Shown: piece by piece, positions 53,287 to 62,040 of the stretch
How positions within the stretch are numbered: the first letter of the stretch is position 1
Layout of the letters: every line of letters begins with the position of its first letter
From: Salibacter sp031581065
GTDB lineage: Bacteria; Bacteroidota; Bacteroidia; Flavobacteriales_G; Salibacteraceae
Length of the DNA: 64,000 bases
Assembly (NCBI RefSeq): GCF_031581065.1
Contig: NZ_JAVLBN010000010.1
Coordinates: 1-64,000 of the forward strand
Reading direction: 5' to 3'
The notes under the pieces: model-generated
What the model was told of the DNA's origin: nothing
Databases searched by the model: none
The model's input: the letters and a program-made list of their open reading frames with translations, nothing else
Program-made: the position numbers and the translations under genes

Positions 53287-55229
53287 TTTTCAATGATTTT
53301 AAATTCGGTGCGTCTATTTTGGGCACGTCCTTCTTCCGTATCATTTGATGCAATGGGTTCACTAAAGTTGTACCCTTTAAAGGTCAATCTTTCTGCATTT
53401 ATTCCGGCATCAATTAAGTACGTGTAAACAGACTTCGCTCTATTCTCTGATAATTGCTGGTTGTAATTTTTGCTTCCAACATTATCAGTGTGCCCGCCTA
53501 TTTCAATCTTCAAAGTGGGGTTATTGTTCAAAAATTCTACAAGTTTTGTCAACTCGGCTTTTGATTGGGGCTTGAGTTTGTATTTATCCGTTTCAAAAAA
53601 GATATTTTTCAATACAACTGTTTCGCCTTTCTCAATAGGCTTCATGGGAACATCAAAAGCGTAATTATTAACGTCTTTCCCTTTTTCTCCCGAGAGCTCA
53701 AAGTTTTCTGAGAAAAATAAATATCCTTCAACCGAGGCGTTGAGCATGTAATTTTTTTCGGTCGGAACCACAACCAGGAACTCTCCGTTTTCAGGATCTG
53801 AATATGATTCCACTACTCGTTCCTGTGTTTCCAAATCAATGAGCTCGAATTTAGCTCTCAGCGGCTTATCGGTTTTCTTGTCGTACACTTTTCCTCTCGC
53901 GTAAGTTACCGGAGTTGGACGTGCATATTCGGGCAACTCAAAGCTGTAGAGATCCCATTTCCCAAAACCTCCCGGCATTCCACTCGCATAATAAGCTTTC
54001 TTTCCATCAGCTCCCACAGACAGGCTCACTTCATCATCTAGCGTATTGATAGGGTAACCGAGATTTTTCGGCTCTCCAAATGAATCTGCTGAGATTTTTT
54101 CAACGACAAACATATCGCGCATGCCCATTCCCGGGTAACCATCGCTGGAAAAGTAAAATGTTTTGTTATCTGGGTGAGCGTAAGGAGAAAGATCATCTCC
54201 CGGGGTATTGAAAGATACAGGTTTTGGATCTGACCATTTACCATCATCACCGATTTGAGTCATCCAAATGTCTTTTTTTCCTGGTCCGCCCGGGCGGTTA
54301 CTCACAAAATACAAGGTGCGCCCGTCACTCGAAAATGATGGTTGAGAATCCCAATGACGCGTATTTACTGCTTTCCCGAGGTTTCTCGGATTCACCCACT
54401 GCTCGCCTTTTCTGCTCGCGATGTATAAATCGCAGCTTCCCAGTCCTTCTCTTCTTCCGCAAGAAGTGAAAAAGATGTAATTGCCATCAGGAGAGATGCA
54501 GGCTGCACCTTCACGAAAAGGCGAATTGATCGATTTGCTCAATCTCTCTGCCTTTGCCCAGGTGCCGTCTCCTTTTTTGCGAGACATGTAAATATCTTCA
54601 TCGAACTCACTTCTAGAGGATGACATAGCACCAACTCGTGGCTGGTTTTTAGTGAAATAAATAAGTTTTCCGTCAGCACGTAGAGTTGGCGAATGCTCGA
54701 AAAAACGATTGTTTACACCCGGACCAAGGTTCTGAGGATCAAAATCAACAGGGTTCTCAATTAACTCTTTTCGCGTTTTAGTGGTTTCTTTGATTTCCTC
54801 TGCTTTACCGTCCCAGTAATCGTCTTCTTTAAATCGATGATACGCTTTAATTGTTTCTAAAGCTTCATCGAGCTTTAAGGCTTTGCTTTGTACATGAGCT
54901 AATTCGAGATACACCCGCGGATTGAAAGTTGAATCAATTGAAATTCCTTTCTTGTAGTAATTAATACTTTGTTCGAGATCGTCAATTTCAACTAAAAGCT
55001 GAGCTTTCAACACATAGGCATCAATGAATTCTTCGTCTTTTTCAATTGCCTTATCAATAGTATTTAAAGCGTCCTCAATGTAACGAAGGCGGAAATATTT
55101 ATTGGCCTGTTCAAAGTATTCTTTTGCTTTTCGGCTATTGGTTGCCAGCTCTTTTGGCTGAGCTTTACAAGCAGTAATTGAAAGAAATGACAGGGCTGCT
55201 AAAACGACAGATTTGATAAAAAACTTCAT
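53283..55229 (-). CDS. PorE-like lipoprotein: TPR, beta-propeller, carboxypeptidase-like and OmpA domains
   Basis: The 648-residue protein has a lipoprotein signal (LSFLSITACKAQ, Cys 21) and N-terminal TPR helices (FEQANKYFRLRYIEDALNTIDKAIEKDEEFIDAYVLKAQLL). A PD40/WD40-like propeller follows (SPTLRADGKLIYFTKNQ, ACISPDGNYIFFTSCG, SFSSDGRTLYFVSNRPGG), then a carboxypeptidase-regulatory beta domain (YARGKVYDKKTDKPLRAKFEL). A C-terminal OmpA domain ends it (IGGHTDNVGSKNYNQQLSENRAKSV, RRTEF). This order matches PorE, which ties the T9SS core to peptidoglycan. Several related OmpA proteins of PorE type exist per genome, so the exact role is inferred. Confidence 0.82.
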   Translation of the reverse strand: MKFFIKSVVLAALSFLSITACKAQPKELATNSRKAKEYFEQANKYFRLRYIEDALNTIDKAIEKDEEFIDAYVLKAQLLVEIDDLEQSINYYKKGISIDSTFNPRVYLELAHVQSKALKLDEALETIKAYHRFKEDDYWDGKAEEIKETTKTRKELIENPVDFDPQNLGPGVNNRFFEHSPTLRADGKLIYFTKNQPRVGAMSSSRSEFDEDIYMSRKKGDGTWAKAERLSKSINSPFREGAACISPDGNYIFFTSCGRREGLGSCDLYIASRKGEQWVNPRNLGKAVNTRHWDSQPSFSSDGRTLYFVSNRPGGPGKKDIWMTQIGDDGKWSDPKPVSFNTPGDDLSPYAHPDNKTFYFSSDGYPGMGMRDMFVVEKISADSFGEPKNLGYPINTLDDEVSLSVGADGKKAYYASGMPGGFGKWDLYSFELPEYARPTPVTYARGKVYDKKTDKPLRAKFELIDLETQERVVESYSDPENGEFLVVVPTEKNYMLNASVEGYLFFSENFELSGEKGKDVNNYAFDVPMKPIEKGETVVLKNIFFETDKYKLKPQSKAELTKLVEFLNNNPTLKIEIGGHTDNVGSKNYNQQLSENRAKSVYTYLIDAGINAERLTFKGYNFSEPIASNDTEEGRAQNRRTEFKIIEK

Positions 55230-55262
55230 TGTTTTGCGATTATGATAATGGTCGCTACAAGG

Positions 55263-55892
55263 TTAAGGAATATTCATGTATTTATGCGTTTGCAATGAAA
55301 TCTTCCATTTTGGATTTTCCTTGACGTAGTCGATAATTTTAGGTAGTAGCTTCTCCTCTCTTGACCACTCTGGCTGCAGATATAGCTCACAATCAGCCCC
55401 CACTTTTTGAGCGTGAGACTCTGCCCATTTAAAGTCATTCCGGTTTGCGATAACCACTTTCAACTCGTGTGCTTTGTCGTAAGCTTCACCGAGAGGTTTT
55501 TTGAACTTTTTGGGCGAAAAACAAATCCAGTCCCAGCTTCCTGTAATAGGGTGAGCACCGCTGGTTTCCATCCAAACTTTTAAATCTTTTTGCTTGAGTT
55601 TTTCAGTCAGAACCGAAAGATCATACATTGCCGGTTCACCTCCTGTGATCACGATATTTGGAGAATTCGTGGCAACCGCTCCTTCAACAATTTCATCAAC
55701 TGACAATACCGGATGCTCATCAGCGTCCCAACTCTCTTTTACGTCACACCACACACAACCCACATCGCAACCTGCAAGCCTGATAAAATAAGCAGCTTCA
55801 CCGTTATTTCTACCTTCACCCTGAATTGTGTAAAAATGCTCCATCACGGGCAAAGCCAGCCCATTGTCTATCTTCTGTTGTACTTCCTTCAT
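55263..55892 (-). CDS. queE: 7-carboxy-7-deazaguanine synthase
   Basis: The 209-residue radical SAM protein has the QueE-type cluster motif C-D-V-G-C-V-W-C-D (three Cys in CX3CX2C) after EHFYTIQGEGRNNGEAAYFIRLAG, and TGGEPAMYD. It converts carboxytetrahydropterin to 7-carboxy-7-deazaguanine on the queuosine pathway. Other que genes are not in the window. The OM barrel gene upstream ends 3 bases before its start. Confidence 0.93.
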   Translation of the reverse strand: MKEVQQKIDNGLALPVMEHFYTIQGEGRNNGEAAYFIRLAGCDVGCVWCDVKESWDADEHPVLSVDEIVEGAVATNSPNIVITGGEPAMYDLSVLTEKLKQKDLKVWMETSGAHPITGSWDWICFSPKKFKKPLGEAYDKAHELKVVIANRNDFKWAESHAQKVGADCELYLQPEWSREEKLLPKIIDYVKENPKWKISLQTHKYMNIP

Positions 55893-55895
55893 AAA

Positions 55896-56609
55896 TTAGA
55901 ATCTCAATGAAAGTGCAGCACCAGTATTTACGGAGCGCAAATTGTATTCAACCTCTCTTGTTTCTGCAGTGGAAGTGTTATTTTTCATAGAAGCTATATC
56001 GAGATCGACCAAATGGTCAGATCCAGAAAACTCAGTATAAAAACGAAGCTCCAGGAACGACAAAACAGCATAATTAAATGAAACCCCGGGGCTTAAAAAC
56101 AAGCTTGGGTCAACTACAGCGTTTGTGTTAAACCTTTCAACTACTTCACCGGCATTGTTTTGTACAACATAATCTTTCTCAGCATTCTTGAACAAATTAA
56201 CGCCTGCCATAACATAAGGCTGAACATCAAATTTATTTTTGACAAGAGGCTGGTTAAATGAAGCTCCCCCTGCTACATACAAACTTTGATATGGAGTATG
56301 AGACAGCTCTACATTTTCGGGATTTGCCGGATACGCGTCTCTTTTAATCGCTTCATCATCAACCTCAAAAAGATTGTATCCAAACCTCAAAAGAGTTGAC
56401 CATTTCTTTGATAAGAACACTTCACCTTGAAACCCTACATCTATTCCAGAGGAGGCATGCCCTTTCATGAAGTCATCTTCAATTGTTGAGTTAAATGGTT
56501 TAACTGGAGTTGATACGCCCATATTGGCAGAGAGCCTAAATCCGTTGTACTTTTGAGCAAATACTCCAATACTAAAAAGAGAAAATATCATTACCAATGC
56601 GTGTTTCAT
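55896..56609 (-). CDS. Outer membrane beta-barrel protein
   Basis: About 237 residues: signal peptide (ALVMIFSLFSIGVFAQ) and porin-like strands (GFRLSANMGVSTPVKPFN, WSTLLRFGYNLFEV, FDVQPYVMAGVNLFKN, VNTGAALSLRF). ATG 56609 puts the signal peptide at the N-terminus; the longer reading frame adds 14 residues across the -7 box. It is followed by queE in what seems to be one transcript. GGHTCTGACC is at 56015-56024. Confidence 0.82.
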   Translation of the reverse strand: MKHALVMIFSLFSIGVFAQKYNGFRLSANMGVSTPVKPFNSTIEDDFMKGHASSGIDVGFQGEVFLSKKWSTLLRFGYNLFEVDDEAIKRDAYPANPENVELSHTPYQSLYVAGGASFNQPLVKNKFDVQPYVMAGVNLFKNAEKDYVVQNNAGEVVERFNTNAVVDPSLFLSPGVSFNYAVLSFLELRFYTEFSGSDHLVDLDIASMKNNTSTAETREVEYNLRSVNTGAALSLRF

Positions 56610-56618
56610 AACAGATTG

Positions 56619-56626
56619 CAAAATTA
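56619..56626 (-). promoter_or_regulatory. -7 box for the outer membrane protein gene
   Basis: The minus strand reads TAATTTTG, 9 bases before the ATG at 56609; this supports that start. Confidence 0.5.
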
Positions 56627-56836
56627 CGCAACTAAACACATTTTGTGCCATTTGCTAACCTTTTTTAACGGAAAAACGGATTGAATTTATTTTTGGTTCT
56701 GACCACTAGTGATGCAAACAGAACCTGCATTTTAACGATTTCAAAGCTTTTTTTAGGTTTTTTTCAGTTGATTTTAATTTACTTTGACCGCGTTTACCGA
56801 AACACTTTACATTTCATAAGAAATCAAACGAGCATT

Positions 56837-59800
56837 ATGGATTTTAAGAAACTGAATATTATTGGTGGCTGGGTAACATTTGCAATTGCATTTGTAGTTT
56901 ATGCCATGACAATTGAACCAACCACGAGTTTTTGGGACTGTGGTGAGTATATTGCTACCTCTTATAAATTAGAAGTTGGTCACCCTCCCGGAGCTCCTAC
57001 TTTTATGATACTGGGTAGAATTTTCACTCTACTTGTAGATCCTCAAAATGTTGCCGTGGCTATCAATATTATGAGTGCTCTCTCCAGTGCCCTCACCATA
57101 TTATTCATGTTTTGGTCACTAACTTATTTGGCTGGTAAATTTGTTAGAAATGAAGAACTCAGTGGCGCAAATGGCATTGCTATTATTGGTAGTGCTATTG
57201 TAGGTTCTTTAGCTTTTACATTTAGTGATACATTTTGGTTCTCTGCCGTTGAAGGTGAGGTTTACGGTATGTCATCATTTTGTACGGCACTCGTTTTTTG
57301 GGCAATTTTAAAATGGGAGTCCATAGCCGACCAACCTCATTCTACTAAGTGGCTCATTCTTATTTTCTACATAATTGGTCTATCAATTGGCGTTCACTTA
57401 TTGAATTTACTTGCTATACCGGCTATTTTATTCGTTTATTATTTCAAAAGATTTGAGCCTACTCGCAAAGGGATGATAATCACATTTATCCTATCTGTTG
57501 TTCTTCTGGGTTTTATCCAAATGATTTTAATTCCGCAGGTAGTAAACATCTCAGCAAAATTTGAGCTCTTGTTTGCTAATGGACTGGGAACACCTTTCCA
57601 TGTTGGATCAGCAGTATTTGGAATACTCCTGATTGCTGCAATTGCATTCGGACTGTGGTATACGCAAAAGCATCACAAGGTCATTGCCAATACATCAATA
57701 CTGGCTTTTACAGTCCTCATGATCGGTTACACCTCTTTTGCAATGATTGTGATCAGATCAAATGCTGATACACCTATCGATGAAAACAACCCTGAAAACA
57801 TGGTTAACCTACTCTCCTACCTGAAAAGGGAACAGTACGGAGATGTGCCATTAGTTAAAGGACATTATTTTAATAGTCCGCTCGATAATCAGGACCCCTA
57901 CGATGACGGAAGCCCTGTTTACTATCCAAATGAAGAAACAGGTGAGTACGAAATTGCCGATCCTCGTGAAAACTCCATCCCTAATTACGCTGATGAATTT
58001 GAAACACTATTCCCCAGAATGTGGAGTTCTAAATCGAATCACGTGAGGGCATACAAAGCGTGGAGTGACTTTGAAGGTAACCCAATGCGCTACAGAGATG
58101 TGCAAAGTGGTGAAATGAAAACCATCTACAAACCCACAATGGGTGAAAACCTCAAGTATTTCTTCAACTATCAGATTTACTGGATGTGGGGCCGTTATTT
58201 CCTCTGGAACTTCGCTGGAAGACAAAACGATATTCAGGGACATGGTATCGATCAGAACCAATTTACTGACGGTAACTGGCTGAGCGGTATTCCATTCATC
58301 GATGAAGCTCGTTTAGGAAACATGGATGAATATCCAGATGAACTCAAAGACAAGTGGTCTTACAATAAGTATTATTTATTGCCACTAATCCTCGGGTTAA
58401 TAGGTCTTTTCTTCCAGTACAAATACGATAAGCGCAATACTTTAGTCGTATTCCTTCTCTTCTTCTTTACAGGAATAGCTATTGCAATTTACTTAAACAA
58501 CTATCCATATCAGCCAAGAGAACGTGATTACGCTTTTGTAGGGTCATTCTACGCGTTTGCCCTTTGGATAGGATTAGGTGTCATGGGGCTTTACAGGCAC
58601 TTTAGAGATAAAATCAATCCAAAAGCTCTTGCAGCCGGAACAACTTTAGTTTGCCTGTTAGCAGTTCCAGTACTCATGGCATCAGAAAACTGGGATGATC
58701 ACGACCGCAGTGATCGTTACACAGCGAGAGAAATTGCTAAAAACTATCTCGATTCATGTGCTCCAAATGCCATTTTATTCACCAATGGTGATAACGACAC
58801 CTTCCCTCTCTGGTATTTGCAAGAAGTTGAAGGTTACCGTACTGATGTACGTGTAGTTAACCTCATGCTTCTCAACACAGATTGGTACATTGAACAAATG
58901 GCTCGTAAAGCCTATGATGGTGATCCTATTCCAATCTCAATGACACCTGATCAATACAGACAGGGAACCAGAGATTTTGTGAGATTTGGAAATGTTCGTG
59001 GTATCGACAAGGACAAGTATTACGACATCAAGAAGATCATTCCGGTTGTAACAAAAGACAAGTACAAACAGCCTCTAGGTAATGGTCAAAAAGACAATAT
59101 CGTCCCAACCAAGAAATTCAAGTTGAATGTACCTAAGGAAAAAGTCATGGCAAATGGTACAGTTGATCCTTCACTTGAAGATCAAATCCTTGATGAAATC
59201 ACCTGGAAAGCGAATGGCCGTTACATTCTCAAAAACGAAATGGTAATGTGGGATATCCTGGCAAACTTCAATTGGGACAGACCACTTTATTTCTCAATTA
59301 CGATGGGAAATGATGCATTCTACGGACTTGAAGATTATTTCCAGCAAGAAGGGTTTGCCTTTAGACTGGTTCCGATCAAAACTCAAAACACAAGCCGAAG
59401 ACGATACGGAAGAGTTGCCACTGAAACCATGTATGACAACATGATGAATAAGTTTGACTGGGGCGGTTACAGTGATCCTGAAGTATTCATGGATGAAAAC
59501 AACCTCAGATTTGTAACCAACATTCGTTTTACTTTTTCTCGCCTGGCGCAAAACCTTGCTAACAAAGGAGATAAAGAACGAGCAGAAAAAGTGCTGGACA
59601 GAGTTGTTGACATAACTGTTAACGACAGAGTACCATATGACGGAACACTTCTCCCTGTAGCAGAACAATATTACAACGTGGGTAACAATGAAAAAGCTAA
59701 CGAGTTAATGCGTAAAATAATAGAGCGCGAATCTCAGTTTGCTAATTATTACCTGAGCCTGGATCAAAATAAATTGAGTGTTGTTAAACCTAACCTGGAG

Positions 59801-59938
59801 CAATCTATTGGTATTATGGGTAATGCTGTAATGCTGGCAACTCAAAAATATCCTCAAAGTGATGAAATTCAACAAGAATTTCAATCAAAGTATCAGGAAA
59901 TTGCCCAGCGCTACCAATCGATGGGTAGAATACAATAA
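56837..59938 (+). CDS. DUF2723 family integral membrane protein (GT-C glycosyltransferase-like)
   Basis: The 1033-residue protein has about 12 N-terminal membrane helices with the DUF2723 signature VVYAMTIEPTTSFWDCGEYIATSYKLEVGHPPGAPTFMILGR. The W-D-C-G-E motif contains an acidic residue typical of GT-C enzymes. A periplasmic region (YLNNYPYQPRERDYAFVGSFYAFALWIGLG, AILFTNGDNDTFPLWYLQEVEGYRTDVRVVNLMLLNTDWY) and a C-terminal TPR-like region follow. Protein O-mannosyl-type activity is inferred from the fold only. ATG 56837 is used; the 52-codon upstream extension is poor and contains a GGHTCTGACC copy (56695-56704). A -33/-7-like pair lies at 56783-56815. Confidence 0.88.
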   Translation: MDFKKLNIIGGWVTFAIAFVVYAMTIEPTTSFWDCGEYIATSYKLEVGHPPGAPTFMILGRIFTLLVDPQNVAVAINIMSALSSALTILFMFWSLTYLAGKFVRNEELSGANGIAIIGSAIVGSLAFTFSDTFWFSAVEGEVYGMSSFCTALVFWAILKWESIADQPHSTKWLILIFYIIGLSIGVHLLNLLAIPAILFVYYFKRFEPTRKGMIITFILSVVLLGFIQMILIPQVVNISAKFELLFANGLGTPFHVGSAVFGILLIAAIAFGLWYTQKHHKVIANTSILAFTVLMIGYTSFAMIVIRSNADTPIDENNPENMVNLLSYLKREQYGDVPLVKGHYFNSPLDNQDPYDDGSPVYYPNEETGEYEIADPRENSIPNYADEFETLFPRMWSSKSNHVRAYKAWSDFEGNPMRYRDVQSGEMKTIYKPTMGENLKYFFNYQIYWMWGRYFLWNFAGRQNDIQGHGIDQNQFTDGNWLSGIPFIDEARLGNMDEYPDELKDKWSYNKYYLLPLILGLIGLFFQYKYDKRNTLVVFLLFFFTGIAIAIYLNNYPYQPRERDYAFVGSFYAFALWIGLGVMGLYRHFRDKINPKALAAGTTLVCLLAVPVLMASENWDDHDRSDRYTAREIAKNYLDSCAPNAILFTNGDNDTFPLWYLQEVEGYRTDVRVVNLMLLNTDWYIEQMARKAYDGDPIPISMTPDQYRQGTRDFVRFGNVRGIDKDKYYDIKKIIPVVTKDKYKQPLGNGQKDNIVPTKKFKLNVPKEKVMANGTVDPSLEDQILDEITWKANGRYILKNEMVMWDILANFNWDRPLYFSITMGNDAFYGLEDYFQQEGFAFRLVPIKTQNTSRRRYGRVATETMYDNMMNKFDWGGYSDPEVFMDENNLRFVTNIRFTFSRLAQNLANKGDKERAEKVLDRVVDITVNDRVPYDGTLLPVAEQYYNVGNNEKANELMRKIIERESQFANYYLSLDQNKLSVVKPNLEQSIGIMGNAVMLATQKYPQSDEIQQEFQSKYQEIAQRYQSMGRIQ

Positions 59939-59958
59939 TTCATTAATTGACTATACTC

Positions 59959-59999
59959 AAGGAGGTGTATCGAGATTTGATGCACCTCCTTTATTTTTT
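59959..59999 (+). terminator. Terminator of the DUF2723 gene
   Basis: AAGGAGGTG (59959-59967) pairs with CACCTCCTT (59983-59991), followed by TTATTTTTT. Confidence 0.88.
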
Positions 60000-60062
60000 A
60001 AACCACTTTTTAAGTTCTTTTATGAAACAAAGAGTTGATATTTCTGTAAATAGACTTGAATA

Positions 60063-60090
60063 GAGGCAAATATTTATTGATATTCGCCTC
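60063..60090. repeat. Inverted repeat upstream of the T9SS cargo gene
   Basis: GAGGCAAATAT (60063-60073) and ATATTCGCCTC (60080-60090) pair with one mismatch around a 6-base loop, 23 bases before the ATG at 60114. It resembles the repeat upstream of rpe in position and shape. Confidence 0.5.
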
Positions 60091-60113
60091 GCTAAATCGA
60101 AAAATAAATAATT

Positions 60114-61349
60114 ATGAAAAAACAATTACTTAAGATCGCAGGAGTGTTTGCTTCTGCATTTATCCTTGCTTCAAATGTAAGTGCACAAACTGAAGTTGGT
60201 GTACTTCCAAATCCTGATCAATCAGAAAACAATCAGGTTAATATTGAGCGAGGAAACACAACAATTAATGATACTAACTTTTACGCGACATTCGTAAATC
60301 AATTGTATAACCCTGATACTACTTATGTGATTCTATCAATCAATTCAAGTAATATCTACACCTGGTTTCATAGAGTTCAAACTCCATCAAACATTTCACT
60401 AGATGTTGAAGGAGCTAGAATGCACTTAGCTTCAGGAAATTCTGATGGATCTCCTGTAAATGTTGAAGTTTCATTAGTAGAAACAGGAGCAAATGGCTTA
60501 CCTTCAAACACTGTTTTAGAAACAAAAACAGTAAGCATTGATCCAGTTACAACCACAAATGTAGGTGACTTTGCTAATGATGTTGTTTTTGATAACTCTC
60601 ACAGTTCAGCTAATGGCTTTTACTTACAAATGAGTTTAGACTCAAACGTGAGTGATACGCTGAGAATGATCACAGGCCAAAACGGTGCTGCTGCAGTTAG
60701 TGATGATACTATTACATTAGCTGGTTTTACAGGAAGCAATAATTTAAGTACTCTTGGATATGTTCAACATTTTCGTCCATTTGTTTCTTACGAAGCTACT
60801 AACAGTATCACTACAGATAAAGACACGATCACTTCTGATAATGAATCTGTAGCTTTTACAGCTGAAGGTAACTTCAAAAATGTTGCAGATCCACATTTGA
60901 TGACTGGTATTTCTAAAAATGCATTTTGGTCACTTGATAATGGAAGTACATTCGTTGGTCCTGCTAATGATACTACTTATTCATTTGCTGATGCTACAGT
61001 TGATCACACAGTACTTCTCAATGATTCAATCATGACATGGTCTGCAGGTACTTACGTTGTATCTGAATCAAAAACAATTGTTGGTGATAAAACTGTTACT
61101 GGAGTTAATAATCTCAACGAAGGAGACATCAAAGTTTATCGCTCTCAAAACATGTTAAACGTTGAAGTAAATGGGAACCTAAACCCTGGCAATCAGGATC
61201 TTTTCATTTACAATGTTGCTGGTCAACTCGTGAAATCTTCAAGAGTGAACCTTACAGCAAACTCTACTTCACGTGTTAGCATCAACGAATTAAATGGCGG
61301 ACTTTACATCGTTAAAGTTGCTGATGAAACTGTTCGTTTTGTGAAGTAA
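60114..61349 (+). CDS. T9SS cargo protein with type A sorting domain
   Basis: The 411-residue protein has a signal peptide (IAGVFASAFILASNVSAQ) and a beta-rich domain, with a C-terminal type A sorting domain in roughly the last 75 residues (IKVYRSQNMLNVEVNGNL, LFIYNVAGQLVKS, INELNGGLYIVKVADETVRFVK). It should be exported by T9SS. Function of the mature domain is unknown. Its codon choice (GTT, ACT, many Thr/Ser/Asn) suggests a highly expressed protein. A terminator follows, then a second cargo gene. Confidence 0.88.
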   Translation: MKKQLLKIAGVFASAFILASNVSAQTEVGVLPNPDQSENNQVNIERGNTTINDTNFYATFVNQLYNPDTTYVILSINSSNIYTWFHRVQTPSNISLDVEGARMHLASGNSDGSPVNVEVSLVETGANGLPSNTVLETKTVSIDPVTTTNVGDFANDVVFDNSHSSANGFYLQMSLDSNVSDTLRMITGQNGAAAVSDDTITLAGFTGSNNLSTLGYVQHFRPFVSYEATNSITTDKDTITSDNESVAFTAEGNFKNVADPHLMTGISKNAFWSLDNGSTFVGPANDTTYSFADATVDHTVLLNDSIMTWSAGTYVVSESKTIVGDKTVTGVNNLNEGDIKVYRSQNMLNVEVNGNLNPGNQDLFIYNVAGQLVKSSRVNLTANSTSRVSINELNGGLYIVKVADETVRFVK

Positions 61350-61380
61350 TTCACTTTGATTTGAAAGATAATTTTTAAGA

Positions 61381-61406
61381 GGCTACCTTCGCAGGTAGCC
61401 TTTTTT
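61381..61406 (+). terminator. Terminator between the two T9SS cargo genes
   Basis: GGCTACC and GGTAGCC pair around TTCGCA, followed by six T. Confidence 0.9.
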
Positions 61407-61413
61407 ATTTGAT

Positions 61414-62040
61414 ATGAACAAGACAATCATTACTCTTCTGCTTCTCATCACGGTCAGAGCCGGATTCTCCCAGTCAGCCGACCTGGATCTGACCGAAATA
61501 ACCGTACCTGACAGCATCGAGGAAAACTCAACGGTTTCTTTCTCAGCTGAACTCAGAAATAATGGTCCCGACAGTGTCCAGTCAGGCACGCAACTCACAT
61601 TTCACTGGTCAGTTAATACCGATACGATTCCGGCAAACTTTACTTTAGACTCTACTTTTTACGCAGGAGATAGTATTCAGTTATTCTCTCCACCTTTCAG
61701 CTTGAGCCCAAGCGATAGTCTCAAAATTTGTGTTTCATTCAGCTTCCAAAATGATACGGTAACATCAAACAATGAAATTTGTGACTCAACGAAGGTTTAC
61801 CTTTACAATAATTTTGCATTACCCGAAAATGTGAAATTCATTCAAAGCAGGTCACAAATCATTTTGCAAAATGCTCGAGTTTCAGAATTGAGAATTTACA
61901 ACCTAAACGGACAGGTCGTTACCTCAACAAATGGTGCAAATGTGATAACAACAGATCAACTAAAAAACGGACTGTACATCTTTACAGCCCGCTTTCGTGA
62001 CTCCAACAAGTTTTATAGAAGAAAAGTTTTTATCCGTTAA
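61414..62040 (+). CDS. T9SS cargo protein with CARDB-like domain and type A sorting domain
   Basis: The 208-residue protein has a signal peptide (LLLITVRAGFSQ), a CARDB-like beta-sandwich (ADLDLTEITVPDSIEENSTVSFSAELRNNGPDSV, then SDSLKICVSFSFQNDT) and a type A sorting domain (ISELRIYNLNGQVVTSTNG, LKNGLYIFTARFRDSNKFYRRKVFIR). It may be an adhesin or accessory surface protein. Its stop overlaps hutH by 4 bases (convergent). Two GGHTCTGACC copies in opposite orientation lie 23 bases apart (61452-61461, 61485-61494). Confidence 0.85.
   Translation: MNKTIITLLLLITVRAGFSQSADLDLTEITVPDSIEENSTVSFSAELRNNGPDSVQSGTQLTFHWSVNTDTIPANFTLDSTFYAGDSIQLFSPPFSLSPSDSLKICVSFSFQNDTVTSNNEICDSTKVYLYNNFALPENVKFIQSRSQIILQNARVSELRIYNLNGQVVTSTNGANVITTDQLKNGLYIFTARFRDSNKFYRRKVFIR

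Noticed and set aside
56681..56836. 52-codon N-terminal extension of the DUF2723 protein
   Set aside because: The extension is not family-like, begins at a weak start and covers the likely promoter; the DUF2723 pattern begins after ATG 56837.
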